Shown here: one piece after another, positions 56,200 through 64,000 of the stretch
Layout of the letters: each line of letters begins with the position of its first letter
How positions within the stretch are numbered: the first letter of the stretch is position 1
Assembly: GCF_003472385.1 (NCBI RefSeq)
Contig: NZ_QRLV01000001.1
Location: forward strand, 310,001 to 374,000
Direction of reading: 5' to 3'
Source: Sutterella sp. AM11-39
GTDB taxonomy: Bacteria; Pseudomonadota; Gammaproteobacteria; Burkholderiales; Burkholderiaceae_F
Length of the DNA stretch: 64,000 nt
Position numbers and translations under genes: made by a program
Notes under the pieces: model-generated
Database searches by the model: none
Told to the model about the DNA's origin: nothing
Seen by the model: the letters and a program-made list of their open reading frames with translations, nothing else

Positions 56200-58536
56200 T
56201 CAGAGTCGGGAGGTTTCGTCCAACAACCCTGCCAAATGCTCGGTGTGTGGCTGCTGCAGGAGCACCTCTCGCACCTTTTCGATCACATCATGCCATTCGA
56301 TACGGCCATTGTCAGCCGGACGCATGGCGTTCAAGCACACGCCGATCGTCGTGAGATTGTGCAGCACCGCTCCCATGGCGGGCTGCAACAAACCCGTGAC
56401 GCCTCCCGCCATAAAGGCGGAATTTAGCCCCACCGAAGTCACGAAGTTTGTTTTTACGCGTTTCATCACGGCTCGCCCCAGGTCAATGGCGCGGGGCAGA
56501 TCCTCTAGCGTGTTGCGGGTGAGCACCACATCGGCCACCTCCTGCGCAATAGCACTGCCTTCACGAAGCGTTGCGCCGACATCTGCCGCAGAAAGCGCAG
56601 GACTGTCGTTAATGCCGTCACCCACCATCAAAACCTTGCACCCTTCTGCCTTGAGCCTCTGCACATAGCCCGCCTTATCGGTCGGCAGGACTTGCGCGCG
56701 GTATTCGTCCACGCCAATCTGGGCAGCCACAACGGCGGCCGTGCGTTCATCGTCGCCCGTAAGCATCACGACACGCTTGATGCCTCGCTTCTTAAGTTCG
56801 GCAATTACCCGCGCCGATTCTTCCCGAATCGGATCCACAATGCCGAGCAAACCAATCAGTTTTCCCGCGCAAGCAATGTAGAGAATCGATTTACCCTCGC
56901 GAGCAAGCCGTTCCACATGCGCTCTGGCCGTTGAACAGTCCACACCTTCATCGTCTTCAACAAAATGCCGAGACCCGATGATGACTTTGGCCGAATCCAC
57001 GCTTGAGCATATGCCGTGTGCCACAACATAGTTCACTTGTGCATCGTGTTTTTCGATGAAGTGGTCCAAATCGCGGTCAACAGCGGCCTGCACCACAGCT
57101 CGGGAAACAGGGTGCGGGAAGTGTTCTTCCAAACAGGCCGCCAAACTCAGCAGTTCATCTTCATCACGCGCCGCATCCAACGTCACAACGTCGGAAAGCT
57201 TCGGAGAAGCTGCCGTGAGCGTACCCGTTTTGTCAAACACTACCGTATCAACTTCTGCCAACGCTTCCAGATAGCGACCGCCCTTGATGAGGGTGCCGTT
57301 TTTCGTTCCCGTTTTCATACCGGCAAGAATGGCCAGCGGCGTTGCCAACCGCAATGCACAGGAATAGTCCACCATGAGCACGCCGGCAGTACGCGTCAGG
57401 TTGCGGGTCAAAAGAAACACAAGACCGGCGAGCGCAAAGTTATACGGAACGATGGCATCGGCCAGGCGTTCGGCCTTACCCTGGATGCCCGCCTTGCTCT
57501 TCTCGCTGGTTTCGATAAATTCGATAATTTTGGACAAACGTGTTTCACCGGCCAATTTGGTTGGCCGAATATCAATCTCTCCGTCTTCAACTACCGTACC
57601 GGCATAAACCTGTCCGCCGTGCGTACGGTGAACCGGCAACGGTTCACCGGTCATCGTCGCCTGATTAACGTCGGCTTCGCCTCCCACAACCGTCCCGTCA
57701 ACGGGAATCGTACTGCCGGCACGCACCACGATTACGTCGCTTTCGGACACTTCCACAAGAGGCACTTCGACAATAGTTTCACCTTTGCGCACCCAGACCC
57801 GATCAACCTTAAGAGCCAATTGGTCGGCCAAACTCTCAAGCGACTTCTTGCGAGTGTAGTTTTCAAGCATTTCGCCCAAGCCCAGCAACAGAGCCACCAG
57901 GCCGGCAGTCTTGAAATCTCGTCTCAGCAGAGAAATGCCGATGGCAGCAGCGTCAAGCACCTCCACCGTCAATTTTCCGCGTCGCAACTGCTTGGCCCCT
58001 TCGATTAGGAAGGGAATCGCGCCGAGTACCGCATTCAGTGCGTTAATAACCAACGGCATAAAGGGGCGCACCACCACCCAACGAACCAGCGGAGAAAAAT
58101 CAAGCTCTCCCGACTGCGGCTCTCTGACAACCTGGCTGAGTCGCTGCAACGGACGCGATAAAACACGAAGCAGCGGCATCGATCGCATAGCTCGTACCAC
58201 GGTCGCCAAAGCAGGAGCCCCGGTTGTGGGCACCGACTCCTTGTCTTGCGTTTCGGCTTTCGCCTTTTGCAGAGCCTCTACGTGAGCCTTGCGCGCATCG
58301 CGCATCATCGGCGGCACCGCCGCAAGTCCCTTCAGGTACTCCGCCACCGGCACCAAGCCACACGCATCATCGTAAAAAACAATCACCGAGCCCGTGCGCG
58401 GATTGACCTTCACGCCGGAAACGCCGGCGATCACCGACACATCGTCGGCAATCAATTCGGCACTTGCCGTCGTCATCGTGCCGGTCGTGATCCACCGCTG
58501 ACGGTTACCGACTTCATGAACTAATTTAAAAAACAT
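56200..58536 (-). CDS. Heavy-metal P1B-type ATPase with YSC motif
   Basis: A 778-residue P-type pump. It has TGE (TMTGEPLP, ~296-302), the phosphorylated D435 in DKTGT, HP in FPHPVS and GDGINDSP. The intramembrane metal site reads DYSCALRLATP with C393, so Tyr-Ser-Cys replaces the Cys-Pro-Cys of copper/zinc pumps. An N-terminal HMA-like segment (residues 3-60) has no CxxC. Substrate is unclear: Mn, Zn or Fe are possible, as in actinobacterial CtpC-type pumps. AAGGA abuts the ATG at 58536, unusually close. It lies 45 bp after the small DUF1490-like gene. Confidence 0.88.
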   Translation of the reverse strand: MFFKLVHEVGNRQRWITTGTMTTASAELIADDVSVIAGVSGVKVNPRTGSVIVFYDDACGLVPVAEYLKGLAAVPPMMRDARKAHVEALQKAKAETQDKESVPTTGAPALATVVRAMRSMPLLRVLSRPLQRLSQVVREPQSGELDFSPLVRWVVVRPFMPLVINALNAVLGAIPFLIEGAKQLRRGKLTVEVLDAAAIGISLLRRDFKTAGLVALLLGLGEMLENYTRKKSLESLADQLALKVDRVWVRKGETIVEVPLVEVSESDVIVVRAGSTIPVDGTVVGGEADVNQATMTGEPLPVHRTHGGQVYAGTVVEDGEIDIRPTKLAGETRLSKIIEFIETSEKSKAGIQGKAERLADAIVPYNFALAGLVFLLTRNLTRTAGVLMVDYSCALRLATPLAILAGMKTGTKNGTLIKGGRYLEALAEVDTVVFDKTGTLTAASPKLSDVVTLDAARDEDELLSLAACLEEHFPHPVSRAVVQAAVDRDLDHFIEKHDAQVNYVVAHGICSSVDSAKVIIGSRHFVEDDEGVDCSTARAHVERLAREGKSILYIACAGKLIGLLGIVDPIREESARVIAELKKRGIKRVVMLTGDDERTAAVVAAQIGVDEYRAQVLPTDKAGYVQRLKAEGCKVLMVGDGINDSPALSAADVGATLREGSAIAQEVADVVLTRNTLEDLPRAIDLGRAVMKRVKTNFVTSVGLNSAFMAGGVTGLLQPAMGAVLHNLTTIGVCLNAMRPADNGRIEWHDVIEKVREVLLQQPHTEHLAGLLDETSRL

Positions 58537-58581
58537 TCCTTATGCGTCCGAAAAGATGGACGAAACCGCTCGCGGTACGAA

Positions 58582-58881
58582 TCAGGCCGGGGTCTTTTCA
58601 ACGGCGGAATCTTGAACGGCCTGGGCCGTTTCCTGAGCTTCCTGGGCCGCCTTCTTTTCCTGATTCTTAAGTTGAGCTTCGGCTACGACATCTTCAATAT
58701 CTTCCTTTACGCCTTCGGCAACGGACATCAGCTTGTCGCGCAGAGCGATGCCGCCCGCCACGAGATCAGTTGCCAGCGGTTTGACACCCTGCACGCGACC
58801 GCGGGAAATCGCCATCGCACCGAGAGCGCCGAGGGCAACGCCACCGAGGAAAATCAGGCCGTACTTGGTGTAGTTGTTCAT
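58582..58881 (-). CDS. Small membrane-anchored helical protein, PacL/DUF1490-like
   Basis: A 99-residue protein with an N-terminal transmembrane helix (about 7-25, YGLIFLGGVALGALGAMAI) and a soluble helical part (VKPLATDLVAGGIALRDKL... VAEGVKEDIEDVVAEAQ). The pattern GLR-type helix, AE-rich helix ending DVVAEA resembles mycobacterial PacL/DUF1490 and firmicute DUF6110 proteins, which are encoded beside metal P-type ATPases and stabilise them. The C-terminal Zn-binding His/Asp motif of PacL is not visible; the tail is Ala/Glu/Gln-rich. AAAGGAAG lies before the ATG. It is the first gene of the operon. Confidence 0.7.
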   Translation of the reverse strand: MNNYTKYGLIFLGGVALGALGAMAISRGRVQGVKPLATDLVAGGIALRDKLMSVAEGVKEDIEDVVAEAQLKNQEKKAAQEAQETAQAVQDSAVEKTPA

Positions 58882-59207
58882 TTTTATCTTCCTTTCTCAA
58901 GAGTCACAGTCGTGAAACGCGCGTGTTCTACAGTTATGAATCACGCGCGCACCTCGGGGCAATTTTTTCATGATCGTTTTTCAGAGTGCATGGCTCATTT
59001 TTTGTATTTTCGGCGATTTTCTTTGACTTAATCCAAAGAAACCTCACTTTCCAAGGTGAGTCGTTCAGTCCCGCGCTTGTGAGAAGAAGGCGAACGAATG
59101 GCTGCATACTTGCACCTCAAAAACAACAGTTTCTCAAAGTGGATACGATGTAACGCACAGGGCTTTGTCAAATGTGGCAAACTGACAGTCTGTTGAGCTC
59201 TCAAACT
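58882..59207. other. 326-bp divergent region between the metal ATPase operon and asmA-family gene
   Basis: No gene is supported. It must hold both promoters. The main visible element is the 8-base inverted repeat at 58918-58949; ctcac/gtgag at 59043-59060 is a weaker repeat. An in-frame ATG at 59172 could extend the AsmA-family protein by 12 residues. Confidence 0.55.
58918..58949. promoter_or_regulatory. Inverted repeat upstream of the metal ATPase operon
   Basis: cgcgcgtg (58918-58925) and cacgcgcg (58942-58949) are perfect 8-base arms with a 16-base AT-rich spacer (ttctacagttatgaat). It lies 37-68 bases before the first gene of the operon, so it could be a regulator site around the promoter. 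No matching regulator is adjacent apart from the XRE gene at the other end of the operon. Confidence 0.45.
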
Positions 59208-61691
59208 ATGTTCCTTTCTTCTGTGCCTCGTATTGCGCGTCTCGTGCTCGCGCTTGTCGTTTTGATCTTTGTGTTGGCGGTTGCGGCCGTCGGCACTCTC
59301 TTTTATGTGCTCGACGGAAAGGCGGTCAAAGAGACGATTGACACCTACGCCAAAGAAGCTTTGAACGCATCCGTCGAATACGGCGGCCCCATTGAGCTCA
59401 AGCACCTCACCTCGCTGCACGTACAAATTCCGTCGCTACGCTTCGTTGATATCGAAAGCGGTGAAGCGATCGGCTCAATTGCTGGCGCTCAGGCCGAAGT
59501 TGCTCTCTGGTCGTCGCTTCTCGGCGCCGTCAACGTCAAAACCATCGCCATCGATGGTGCGCAGTTTTCGCTGTCCGTGCCTCGCGCCAGCGGCGACGCG
59601 CTTTTTGAAGAGGCGTTCGGTTCCGTACGCTTTCCGGAAAACCTCCGTGTTTCCAACTTCCGGCTGAACAATGCGCAGATTGCGCTCACGACGGGCTCGG
59701 CCGAGTCGGCCCGTCAATGGAAAATTTCTGCGCTCACGCTGTCCTCAGGACGCTTCTCGCCCGAAATGAATACGCCGTTTGAGATGTCGGCGCATTTTGA
59801 AGCCGTCGGAAACGACGGACAGCCCCAGACGCCAGCCGTTGAAAGTTCCGTGCCGACAACGCCGGCCGCTGAACCTGCCCCGGCAAACCCCGTCGAAGAA
59901 AGCACCCTGACTCCCCCGACCGAACCGGCAGCTTCCCCTCAAAGTGAAGTGCCGCAGGACTTCGTTGCCGAGCCCGCACCCGCTGATCAGGCGCCTGCAG
60001 CGGCGACCGTCCCCGAGACTGAAGCCTCGGCAGGCGAACCGACAACACCTGCTGAACCCACTGATGAGCCCCCTGCTGAAACAACGTCCCCGGCCGCAGA
60101 AACATCCCCCGAGCCTCAGGATACCTCTTCCGAACAACAGCCCGCTCCGGCCACTGAGGAACCCGCCTCCGAGTCCGCCACAACGGCTTGGAACATCCGC
60201 CTCATCAAGGACGCTCACGCTCAGGAAACGCTTGCCGAGACCGGACAAATCTTCGTAAGTTTCGACCCCTCGACGCTTGCCGGTGACTTGTCTGCCAAAG
60301 GCATCCTGACCATCTCCGTGACTGATCGTTACGTGATGGTCGAAGACGTAAGCTTTGCGGGCGAACTCAGCAACAAGGGTTCGGCCTGGACCACGGTAGC
60401 CAAGGCCGACCGCGTGCGCTTCAAGGGTAGTGAAGTCTCCGGCAGCAACCTCTCGGCTTCACTTTCCAAGCCCGACGATACGACCGGCGATATTCATCTC
60501 GGTGCAGTGGATTTCCGCGTGCGTCCCGGCATCATCGAAAGTCCCGAAATGCGCTTCTCGCGCACCGAAGAGCGCGGCAGCCGTGTCAATACATTTGAAG
60601 TAGCAAGCTCCGTGCGCGCAGACTTTGTGAAAAAGACCGCCGATCTTGACAACCTCATCGCTCGCGTGAGCATCACGGGAGACGCGGCTCTGCCAACGGA
60701 CTTCAACGCTTCCGTTTCAGGCTTCATCAAAGCCGACTGGAACGAGAACACCGCCCAGGTAGGCTTGTCGGGCGACTTTGCGGGCGCCCCCATCTCCTTT
60801 AACGGAACTGTTCGCCGAACCGCCGGCGTACCCGAGCTCGAAGGCGAACTGATGATCGGAGAAATCAACCGCGACACTCTTCCCGGCGAAGAAATGCTCG
60901 CGTGGATGCGTCACTTCGACTTCTCCGGCGCTGTTCGTGTCGGCCGCATTGCCGTAGCCGGCATTACTGGCACACAGTTAAGCGGCACTCTCTCCGTCAA
61001 GAACGGAAGGGCCGTTGTCGATTCCCTCGTCGTCAATACCGCCGAGGGACGCCTGTTTGGCACGTTCGAGCTCGCCGAAGACACCTCATGGCTTTTTAAC
61101 GGCCGCATCGATGGCATCGCGCTCGACAAGTTCATTGCTCCGGTAGCAGGTGCCTCTCCCGTAGCTGGTGTAGCCAACGGCGATTTGACGATTTCCGGCA
61201 AGGGCTTTGCGGCGGAAAATCTAGCCGGTACCTCCAAACTGCGCGTGCTGCGTCCCTCTTATCTCGGTCTGGACGCTGCCGCCGTTCGCAACCATCTGGT
61301 AACGAACGCCGAAACTGCGCTCATCACGCGTCAGGGCGCGCGCACCGATCTCGATGAAGCCACGCTGTCACTCACGCTCAACGGCAACGCTCTGTCGTTG
61401 AAAGACATTGTGGCGCGATCGGTATACATCCGCGCTCGCGCCGATGCGCAGCTCGATCTGGCAACCGGCACGCTTGACGGCAACAGCAGCATCAACTTTG
61501 CGCCGCAACAGGGCATTCCGTCGATTCACCTGACGGCGGTCTTCAACGGCAAGAGCGCCGCTCCGGCATGGAGCTTCGATTGGCAGAAGTCTTCCGAAGC
61601 CTTGCGCCGCGCTCAGGGTAAGCCGATCGTTCCCTCGAAGAAGGAAGAAAAGAGCATCTGGCAAAGTGTCAAGGAATTCTTCAGTTTCTAG
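59208..61691 (+). CDS. AsmA-family protein with Pro/Ala/Glu/Thr-rich insert
   Basis: An inner-membrane-anchored periplasmic protein of the AsmA-like group, which are thought to move lipids between membranes. One transmembrane helix spans about residues 10-33 (ARLVLALVVLIFVLAVAAVGTL). The N-terminal chorein-like strands contain LTSLHVQIPSLRF. The AsmA C-terminal region (about 600-790) has RVGRIAVAGITGTQLSGTL and VANGDLTISGKG. About 120 residues between are low complexity. I prefer the ATG at 59208 (827 residues) to 59172. It stands alone before a bidirectional terminator. Confidence 0.82.
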   Translation: MFLSSVPRIARLVLALVVLIFVLAVAAVGTLFYVLDGKAVKETIDTYAKEALNASVEYGGPIELKHLTSLHVQIPSLRFVDIESGEAIGSIAGAQAEVALWSSLLGAVNVKTIAIDGAQFSLSVPRASGDALFEEAFGSVRFPENLRVSNFRLNNAQIALTTGSAESARQWKISALTLSSGRFSPEMNTPFEMSAHFEAVGNDGQPQTPAVESSVPTTPAAEPAPANPVEESTLTPPTEPAASPQSEVPQDFVAEPAPADQAPAAATVPETEASAGEPTTPAEPTDEPPAETTSPAAETSPEPQDTSSEQQPAPATEEPASESATTAWNIRLIKDAHAQETLAETGQIFVSFDPSTLAGDLSAKGILTISVTDRYVMVEDVSFAGELSNKGSAWTTVAKADRVRFKGSEVSGSNLSASLSKPDDTTGDIHLGAVDFRVRPGIIESPEMRFSRTEERGSRVNTFEVASSVRADFVKKTADLDNLIARVSITGDAALPTDFNASVSGFIKADWNENTAQVGLSGDFAGAPISFNGTVRRTAGVPELEGELMIGEINRDTLPGEEMLAWMRHFDFSGAVRVGRIAVAGITGTQLSGTLSVKNGRAVVDSLVVNTAEGRLFGTFELAEDTSWLFNGRIDGIALDKFIAPVAGASPVAGVANGDLTISGKGFAAENLAGTSKLRVLRPSYLGLDAAAVRNHLVTNAETALITRQGARTDLDEATLSLTLNGNALSLKDIVARSVYIRARADAQLDLATGTLDGNSSINFAPQQGIPSIHLTAVFNGKSAAPAWSFDWQKSSEALRRAQGKPIVPSKKEEKSIWQSVKEFFSF
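59816..60185 (+). repeat. Low-complexity Pro/Ala/Glu/Thr-rich segment inside the AsmA-family gene
   Basis: About 120 codons dominated by Pro, Ala, Glu, Thr and Ser (for example TTPAAEPAPANP, AETTSPAAETSPEPQ), with no exact repeat unit. It separates the N-terminal strands from the rest of the domain and should be a disordered linker. Confidence 0.8.
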
Positions 61692-61719
61692 CCGATACTC
61701 TTTGAACTCGAGAAACAAC

Positions 61720-61759
61720 AACCCCCGCTTTTCTCTCGTAGAAAGCGGGGGTTGTTTTG
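61720..61759. terminator. Bidirectional terminator between the AsmA-family and TlpA-like genes
   Basis: caacccccgcttt (61720-61732) and aaagcgggggttg (61743-61755) make a 13-bp perfect stem with a 10-base loop, followed by TTTT on the plus strand and gtttctc on the minus strand. Confidence 0.9.
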
Positions 61760-61777
61760 GGCTGAAAGTAAACCGGC

Positions 61778-62404
61778 TTAGTAGTCGCGACCGGCGTACT
61801 TGTCAGCAAGCTTATTGAGATAATCGATCACTTCAGGGCCCGTCCAGTCCACGAAGCCTCGAACGAAGCCAATCAAATTGCCCTGACCGTCAAGCATGAA
61901 GAAGCTCGGCACCACATCGAGCGGCACATCGTCGCCGATCACCTGCTTGGCGTCGATCAGCGTTTCGAAATCTTCTCCCAATCCATGCTTCTTCATGAAC
62001 TTCTGCACATTCTTAACCTTGTCATCGACCGACACGGACAGAATGTGGATGCGGCTCTTGGGATCGTGATTGAACTTCTTCTGTAGCTCGTGCATGGCCG
62101 GCATCGTACGGATGCACGGTTCGCACCAGCTCGCCCAGATGTCAATCAACACCAGTTTGCCCTTGAAGGAATCCAACGCCACCTGCTTTCCCTTCAGATC
62201 CGGCAAAACAGCCTTGGAAAAGCCGCGCGTATGTCGCATTTCCAGGAAGTCGCGCAACTGACCGGGTTTGCCGGCAATCGGCTCACCGTTTTCGACGATC
62301 TTCGTCTGGAAGGCAGGTATATGATCCGTGACCGGCGCCTCAGCCGCCACAGCCGACACAGATAGGCTCGTAGCCAGAGCCAAGCTAAGCAGAAGACGTT
62401 TCAA
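61778..62404 (-). CDS. TlpA-like periplasmic thioredoxin (CcmG/ResA type)
   Basis: A 208-residue exported thiol-disulfide oxidoreductase. A signal peptide (MKRLLLSLALATSLSVSAVA, cleaved near AEA) precedes the thioredoxin fold. The active site is WCEPC (C94, C97) and the cis-Pro is in DVVPSFFML. KLVLIDIWASWCEPC resembles TlpA/ResA. It follows ccmH on the same strand, where a CcmG would be expected, so it probably reduces apocytochrome c or its chaperone. Name left blank because the specific partner is unproven. Confidence 0.85.
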   Translation of the reverse strand: MKRLLLSLALATSLSVSAVAAEAPVTDHIPAFQTKIVENGEPIAGKPGQLRDFLEMRHTRGFSKAVLPDLKGKQVALDSFKGKLVLIDIWASWCEPCIRTMPAMHELQKKFNHDPKSRIHILSVSVDDKVKNVQKFMKKHGLGEDFETLIDAKQVIGDDVPLDVVPSFFMLDGQGNLIGFVRGFVDWTGPEVIDYLNKLADKYAGRDY

Positions 62405-62439
62405 TTGATACTCCTGAGAAATAACAAGTCAAAAATACA

Positions 62440-62925
62440 TTACGAACGTACAGCCGGCTTTTTCTTACGCCGCATGCTACGCCAGAAGACGAACGCTCCG
62501 ACGACAACGGCAATCCAGGGAGCGGCCCACAGAAGAAAAGTCGTTGCGTTGAAATCCGGCTGATAACGAACGGCCTCGCCGTAGCGCTCAGCCATGTAAT
62601 CGAGAATTTCGCCGCGTGTGGCGCCTTCCCGAAGTTTTTGATAAATGAGAGCCTTCAGTTCGCCGGAAAGCGCAGTTTCGGACTCAAAAAGCGTGTTGTT
62701 GGCCGAGCTCGGATCACGCAAAAGTTTGGAAACTGCAATGGCTTCGTCGTAGAGCTCGCGGCCTGTCAAGCCCTGTTTAGTCTGCTCGACTTTTTGTTCC
62801 GCGGCCTGCGCCTGGGGCACGATGCAGAACCCCGCCGACTGCGTCCCCTGAGTCGTCGTTAGAGTGGCCACGGATGCGACGGCAACGCAGCCTAACGCCA
62901 CGAGTGTTCGTTTAAGCCAAAGCAT
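62440..62925 (-). CDS. ccmH: CcmH-family protein without the LRCxxC motif
   Basis: CcmH reduces apocytochrome c thiols before heme ligation. This 161-residue protein aligns with the family around AIAVSKLLR, ALIYQKLREGATRGEILDYMAERYGEAVRYQP and the C-terminal helix FLLWAAPWIAVVVGAFVFW. Where the family has LRCPxC it reads LRDPSS (residues 69-74), so both active-site cysteines are lost. Its only cysteines, C13 and C34, lie in the signal region. Its start overlaps ccmF by 14 bases. It may have a structural role, with the TlpA-like protein supplying redox activity. Confidence 0.82.
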   Translation of the reverse strand: MLWLKRTLVALGCVAVASVATLTTTQGTQSAGFCIVPQAQAAEQKVEQTKQGLTGRELYDEAIAVSKLLRDPSSANNTLFESETALSGELKALIYQKLREGATRGEILDYMAERYGEAVRYQPDFNATTFLLWAAPWIAVVVGAFVFWRSMRRKKKPAVRS

Positions 62926-64000
62926 TCTTTTCCTTCTCCTTGCGGCGGTGTACGCACAACAAAACTCCCGCGACCATCATAAGCGCTGCAGAAAGCCACA
63001 GCCAGCTTGCAAGAGGCTTTACAGACAAACGAACCAGCCATTCGGTGTCGGAAAGTTTGTTACCCATCGAGACGTAGAGATCGCGGAGCATGCCGTGATT
63101 GATGCCCGCGGCCGTCATCTGCATGCCGCTTGAAACGAACGTCTGGCGCATCGGGAAGAGATCCGTGAGGTGACTTTCGTCTGTCGCCTTGAGCACTTCT
63201 ATGTGCGCAGCGTCGCCAAAGTAGGCGTGCGTGTTGACCTTGTAGGTATCGCGGTAGACAAAAATCACGTCGCCCACCGGTTTACCCGCGCCCGGCCCCA
63301 TTCGCACGAGTGCTTCCTGTTCGTACTGAGCGATTCCGGTCGCGCCGACAATGGCAACGGCAACGGCCGCGTGCGCAAGAACAGCACCGAAACTTGGTCG
63401 TCCGGCGCCGCGAATGACAATCGAAGCCACGCTGGTAGCCACCAGCCAGCCTGCCGCGGCAAATGCCGCAAACGTCATGACAAGTTCCTTGGGATCGGTC
63501 GCAAAAGCAACTGTCCCGCACCCCAACGCTACAGCCGCACAGACACTCGCCGTGAGTTTCACGTTTTTAGAAGCAAGAATCTGCGCACCGCCGGCCGCCA
63601 CTGCGGCAAAAAGCGTCATCGGCGCAAAGAAACTGTTGAAATAAGGAGCTCCCACCGTAAGCGTACCCAAGCCCAGCATGTCGTAGAAAACCGGATAGAG
63701 CGTGCCGACCAGCACCGCGGCGGAAGCCACGCACAGCACGCACACGGCTAGCGTGAGCGCCATATCGAACGCATTGGGCTCGTCGGCTTCGCGGCCGTCG
63801 GCAGCCTGTACGGCATCAATGCGCAACGTATAGAGAACCAGCCCGGGAATCATCACGAGGATGCAGGCAAACAAAAGCACGGTACCGCGTTCCGGATCGG
63901 ACGCAAAGGCATGCACCGACTGCATCAGACCGCTTCGAACAATGAAGGTGCCAAGCAGACACAGTGCAAAGGAAACGATGCCGAGCATTACCACAGTCCT
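62912..64000 (-). CDS. ccmF: Cytochrome c heme lyase subunit CcmF, C-terminal part
   Basis: CcmF ligates heme to apocytochrome c in system I maturation. The frame is open to the right edge, so the 5' part lies outside; about 360 codons are visible. LGTFIVRSGLMQSVHAFASDPERGT, split here as LGTFIVRSG and SVHAFASDP, is diagnostic and lies in the middle of full-length CcmF (~650). Six or more hydrophobic helices and a periplasmic loop follow. It overlaps ccmH by 14 bases, so the two are coupled, and the TlpA-like gene follows. Confidence 0.93.
   Translation of the reverse strand, partial: RTVVMLGIVSFALCLLGTFIVRSGLMQSVHAFASDPERGTVLLFACILVMIPGLVLYTLRIDAVQAADGREADEPNAFDMALTLAVCVLCVASAAVLVGTLYPVFYDMLGLGTLTVGAPYFNSFFAPMTLFAAVAAGGAQILASKNVKLTASVCAAVALGCGTVAFATDPKELVMTFAAFAAAGWLVATSVASIVIRGAGRPSFGAVLAHAAVAVAIVGATGIAQYEQEALVRMGPGAGKPVGDVIFVYRDTYKVNTHAYFGDAAHIEVLKATDESHLTDLFPMRQTFVSSGMQMTAAGINHGMLRDLYVSMGNKLSDTEWLVRLSVKPLASWLWLSAALMMVAGVLLCVHRRKEKEKNALA

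Noticed and set aside
1..64000. CRISPR arrays, insertion sequences, prophage or integron
   Set aside because: No regularly spaced repeats, transposase motifs or terminal inverted repeats were seen; the gene content is mostly core chromosome.

Overview
The window reads as a chromosomal segment of a betaproteobacterium. Sutterellaceae (Sutterella/Parasutterella-like) is my best inference, from three things: the conserved betaproteobacterial gene orders (TPR protein-lolB-ispE-tRNA-Gln-prs-rplY-pth-ychF; kdsD-kdsC-lptCAB-rpoN-ptsN-rapZ; dapF-lpxL; dksA-COG0523 GTPase), the one-cysteine DksA, and the anaerobic, gut-type accessory set (Cys-type formate dehydrogenase, FNT channel, lactate-racemase-family genes). 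No rRNA, CRISPR array, insertion sequence or prophage is visible. The one tRNA found is tRNA-Gln(TTG).

Layout. 1-2.8 kb: the 3' part of a DUF3427 helicase followed by a Nudix hydrolase. 3-13.5 kb (mostly minus): sppA, a HAD nucleotidase, argB, hslVU, dksA, a COG0523 metal GTPase, rlmI, dapF and lpxL. 13.6-22.5 kb (plus): the lolB-ispE-tRNA-prs-rplY-deaD-pth-ychF block. 23-29.7 kb: Kdo/LPS-export genes running into rpoN, ptsN and rapZ. 29.7-36.4 kb: mutY/mutM, an FNT channel, and methionine/SAM genes (metK, metY, metA). 36.4-43 kb (minus): a complete periplasmic-type formate dehydrogenase operon fdhABI plus fdhE and fdhD. 43-51 kb: trpS, a molbindin, a CstA-type transporter, aroD and larA-larB-larC. 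51-55 kb: a phosphohexomutase, aspS and a small XRE regulator. 55.2-58.9 kb (minus): a four-gene metal P-type ATPase operon. 59.2-61.7 kb: an AsmA-family protein. 61.8-64 kb (minus): ccmF (cut by the window edge), ccmH and a TlpA-like thioredoxin.

Most interesting points. (1) Two near-identical palindromes, CGTTAT-N12-ATAACG upstream of fdhA and CGTTAT-N11-ATAACG upstream of the molbindin gene, resemble ModE operators and would tie the formate dehydrogenase and molybdate storage to one molybdate-responsive circuit. (2) The metal ATPase carries Tyr-Ser-Cys instead of Cys-Pro-Cys. It is encoded with a small membrane-anchored helical protein that resembles the mycobacterial PacL/DUF1490 ATPase partners, an HMA-like protein without CxxC, and another small membrane protein. 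(3) LarA keeps all recognisable catalytic residues, but the adjacent LarC has only the LarC1 half and has lost its usual N-terminal motif. (4) CcmH has Asp/Ser where the catalytic LRCxxC cysteines should be.

Many long open frames lie antisense to real genes (for example opposite fdhA, aspS, larA and deaD). They are codon-bias shadows and are not annotated. All homology statements come from recognising motifs by eye; no search was run.
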